64,000 nucleotides of DNA from positions 3,212,443 to 3,276,442 of the forward strand of contig CP070700.1 in NCBI GenBank assembly GCA_020349865.1, read 5' to 3'. This document shows, in pieces, positions 62,898 through 64,000 of this stretch. Made by a program: the position numbers and the translations under genes. Position 1 is the stretch's first letter, and the number at the start of each line of letters is the position of its first letter. The notes under the pieces are model-generated. The model saw only the letters and a list, made by a program, of their open reading frames with translations. It had not been told where the DNA came from and did no database searches. The stretch comes from Desulfobacteraceae bacterium. Lineage in GTDB: Bacteria > Desulfobacterota > DSM-4660 > Desulfatiglandales > Desulfatiglandaceae.

Positions 62898-63695
62898 ATG
62901 AAAATCAAATTTTTACAAATAACATTGTTACTGGGACTGAGCTTTTTTGCGAATTATGCCGAAGCCCAATCTGGTGTGAATATTTACCAGGCAACCCTGA
63001 TGGAATCCAACCAAAAGACACCAGAAATATCAACCAGAGAAATGCAAAAAATTCTCAAAGAAAAAAGTGCAACGGTTTTTGACCCGCGTTCATTCAAAGA
63101 GTATGCTATTGACCATATTCCTGGTGCGATCAACATCGCCTCGAAAAATACTGGGTCTGGATCGCACTACTCGGTCATCCCTGAAATTGGCCGATTGGTA
63201 AAAAACAACAAGGCTACGCCAATAGTTATCTACTGCAACGGACCTCTGTGCGGAAAAAGTAAGCGAGTGGCCAATAAACTTCTGGCGGAAGGGTACACGA
63301 ACATCCGGCGTTACCAGCTTGGAATACCAATTTGGCGAATTCTAGTTGGTTTCACTGAAATTGAGCTTGAAGGAATTCTATATGTTGTGGGAAAGGATCA
63401 CACCGCAGTATTGATTGACGCTCGTGATCCCCAGCAGTTCAAAACAGGTACCATACCAGGAGCCGTAAATCTACCGGTTAGCGGCCTGAAGCCGGGTAAA
63501 GATGAAGACGAGATCAAAAAAGCCAAAGGCGATGGACGCCTGCCAGTAGAAGATCATAACACACGGATTATCATATTTGGCCGAGACGGTACCCAAGCAA
63601 GGGCCTTGGCTGAAGCAATGTCCAAAGCCGCATCTTTCCATAATGTCTCCTATTTTGCCGGTGATTTTGAAACACTTCGAGAAACAATTAGATAA
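62898..63695 (+). CDS. Exported double-rhodanese protein
   Basis: This 265-aa protein has a signal peptide ([23 protein letters not shown]). The first rhodanese domain has [20 protein letters not shown] and the loop [12 protein letters not shown] with two cysteines. The second has [19 protein letters not shown], but its loop [11 protein letters not shown] has no Cys and is inactive. Only one domain can carry persulfide. It acts in the periplasm beside the TauE/SafE protein. Confidence 0.88.
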   Translation: MKIKFLQITLLLGLSFFANYAEAQSGVNIYQATLMESNQKTPEISTREMQKILKEKSATVFDPRSFKEYAIDHIPGAINIASKNTGSGSHYSVIPEIGRLVKNNKATPIVIYCNGPLCGKSKRVANKLLAEGYTNIRRYQLGIPIWRILVGFTEIELEGILYVVGKDHTAVLIDARDPQQFKTGTIPGAVNLPVSGLKPGKDEDEIKKAKGDGRLPVEDHNTRIIIFGRDGTQARALAEAMSKAASFHNVSYFAGDFETLRETIR

Positions 63696-63703
63696 TTTAA
63701 AGC

Positions 63704-63845
63704 GAACTTTTCTATAAAGCCTTTCAAAGTAGTGGGCAGGGCCCAGCTCCCCGATTTCGTCCAGAAATATTGTTCCCCCATCCGCTTGTTCGAGTTTTCC
63801 CTTATGATTATATAAAGCTACGGTGAAAGCTCCCTTGGCAGAGCA
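63704..63845 (-). pseudogene. Fragment of a sigma-54 activator AAA+ domain
   Basis: The minus strand has [20 protein letters not shown], then [14 protein letters not shown]. This is the GAFTGA-to-Walker B segment of NtrC-type activators, with GAFTGA changed to GAFTVA. Nothing before or after is recognisable. Loss of Gly in the contact loop and the short length mark it as dead. Confidence 0.78.
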
Positions 63846-63904
63846 TTATGCGATCGGCGAGTAAAGTCGGTTACACATAGGTTACACAAAACCTAAAAAA
63901 CTGC

Positions 63905-63943
63905 AAAAAAAGCAGATTAGCTGATCACTAACCTGCTTTTTTT
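63905..63943. terminator. Bidirectional intrinsic terminator
   Basis: A 16-bp stem with one mismatch (arms 63905-63920 and 63928-63943, AGCAG...CTGCT core) closes a 7-nt loop and is flanked by a run of seven A on one side and seven T on the other. It suits termination of the tRNA transcript on the minus strand and of the plus-strand genes. Confidence 0.85.
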
Positions 63944-63954
63944 ATTAACAATTC

Positions 63955-64000
63955 TGGTCGGGACGCGGGGATTTGAACCCCGGACCCCCTGAACCCCATT
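63955..64000 (-). tRNA. tRNA-Pro(GGG), 3' half (cut by window edge)
   Basis: On the minus strand the last 46 nt show anticodon GGG (preceded by T33, followed by G37), the variable loop GGGTC, T-arm CGGGG-TTCAAAT-CCCCG, acceptor strand CGTCCCG, discriminator A and an encoded CCA ending at 63955. The G72-ending acceptor strand fits the C1:G72 pair of proline tRNAs. The 5' half lies beyond the window. Confidence 0.88.

Noticed and set aside
1..64000. CRISPR arrays, rRNA genes, replication origin and prophage
   Set aside because: I looked for regular spaced repeats, conserved rRNA cores, DnaA-box clusters and phage structural genes and found none.

Overview
The window reads as chromosome from an anaerobic, sulfur-cycling deltaproteobacterium (Desulfobacterota), probably uncultured. 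Evidence: corrinoid-dependent methyl transfer genes, a split-Soret-type cytochrome c, System II cytochrome c maturation, a TusA/DsrE-type sulfur relay set, many Fe-S redox proteins, sigma-54 regulation, and at least one strongly supported selenocysteine (UGA) codon. Taxonomy is inferred from gene content only.

Layout. 1-2.3 kb (minus): a kinase-like gene cut by the window edge, a GAF protein and a decayed panE. 2.6-8.7 kb (plus): a soluble molybdopterin oxidoreductase with an Fe-S subunit, a frameshifted 2Fe-2S/4Fe-4S protein and a GltD-like flavoprotein, probably one NAD(P)-linked complex. 8.8-11.4 kb: an inverted-repeat element, a MalY-like PLP enzyme and a DUF2889 protein. 12.4-13.5 kb (minus): tusA-dsrE-dsrF-dsrH-like genes. 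13.8-39.4 kb, almost all minus: three blocks, each combining a transporter (taurine-type ABC, TAXI-TRAP, DctPQM-TRAP) with corrinoid/C1 genes (methyl-THF methyltransferase, corrinoid proteins, URO-D-family methyltransferases, FmdE-like protein), plus ACR3 and a CobW-type GTPase. 39.7 kb: a sigma-54 activator. 41.7-45.9 kb: an IS110 remnant, ResB/CcsA and the cytochrome. 46.5-63.7 kb (plus): a metal(loid)/thiol island with ArsR, ArsP-like permeases, seven thioredoxin-fold or rhodanese proteins, CcdA, a DUF1573 protein with an in-frame UGA, decayed ACR3 and P-type ATPase genes, a coiled-coil-less SMC-like ATPase with a zinc-ribbon partner, a MarR-controlled permease and another URO-D methyltransferase. 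The right edge holds a sigma-54 activator remnant, a terminator and the 3' half of tRNA-Pro(GGG).

How it fits together. Four -24/-12 promoters (21.0, 30.5, 30.9 and 39.4 kb) each lie about 145-185 bp from tandem 17-bp sites of the form TGAAAC-N5-GTTTMA, spaced 31-34 bp apart. The activator at 39.7 kb sits beside one site pair. I infer one inducible regulon for uptake and corrinoid-dependent demethylation of an unidentified methylated compound, with methyl groups passed to tetrahydrofolate. ACR3 and ArsP-type exporters next to URO-D methyltransferases make methylated metalloids one possible substrate class; this is a hypothesis only.
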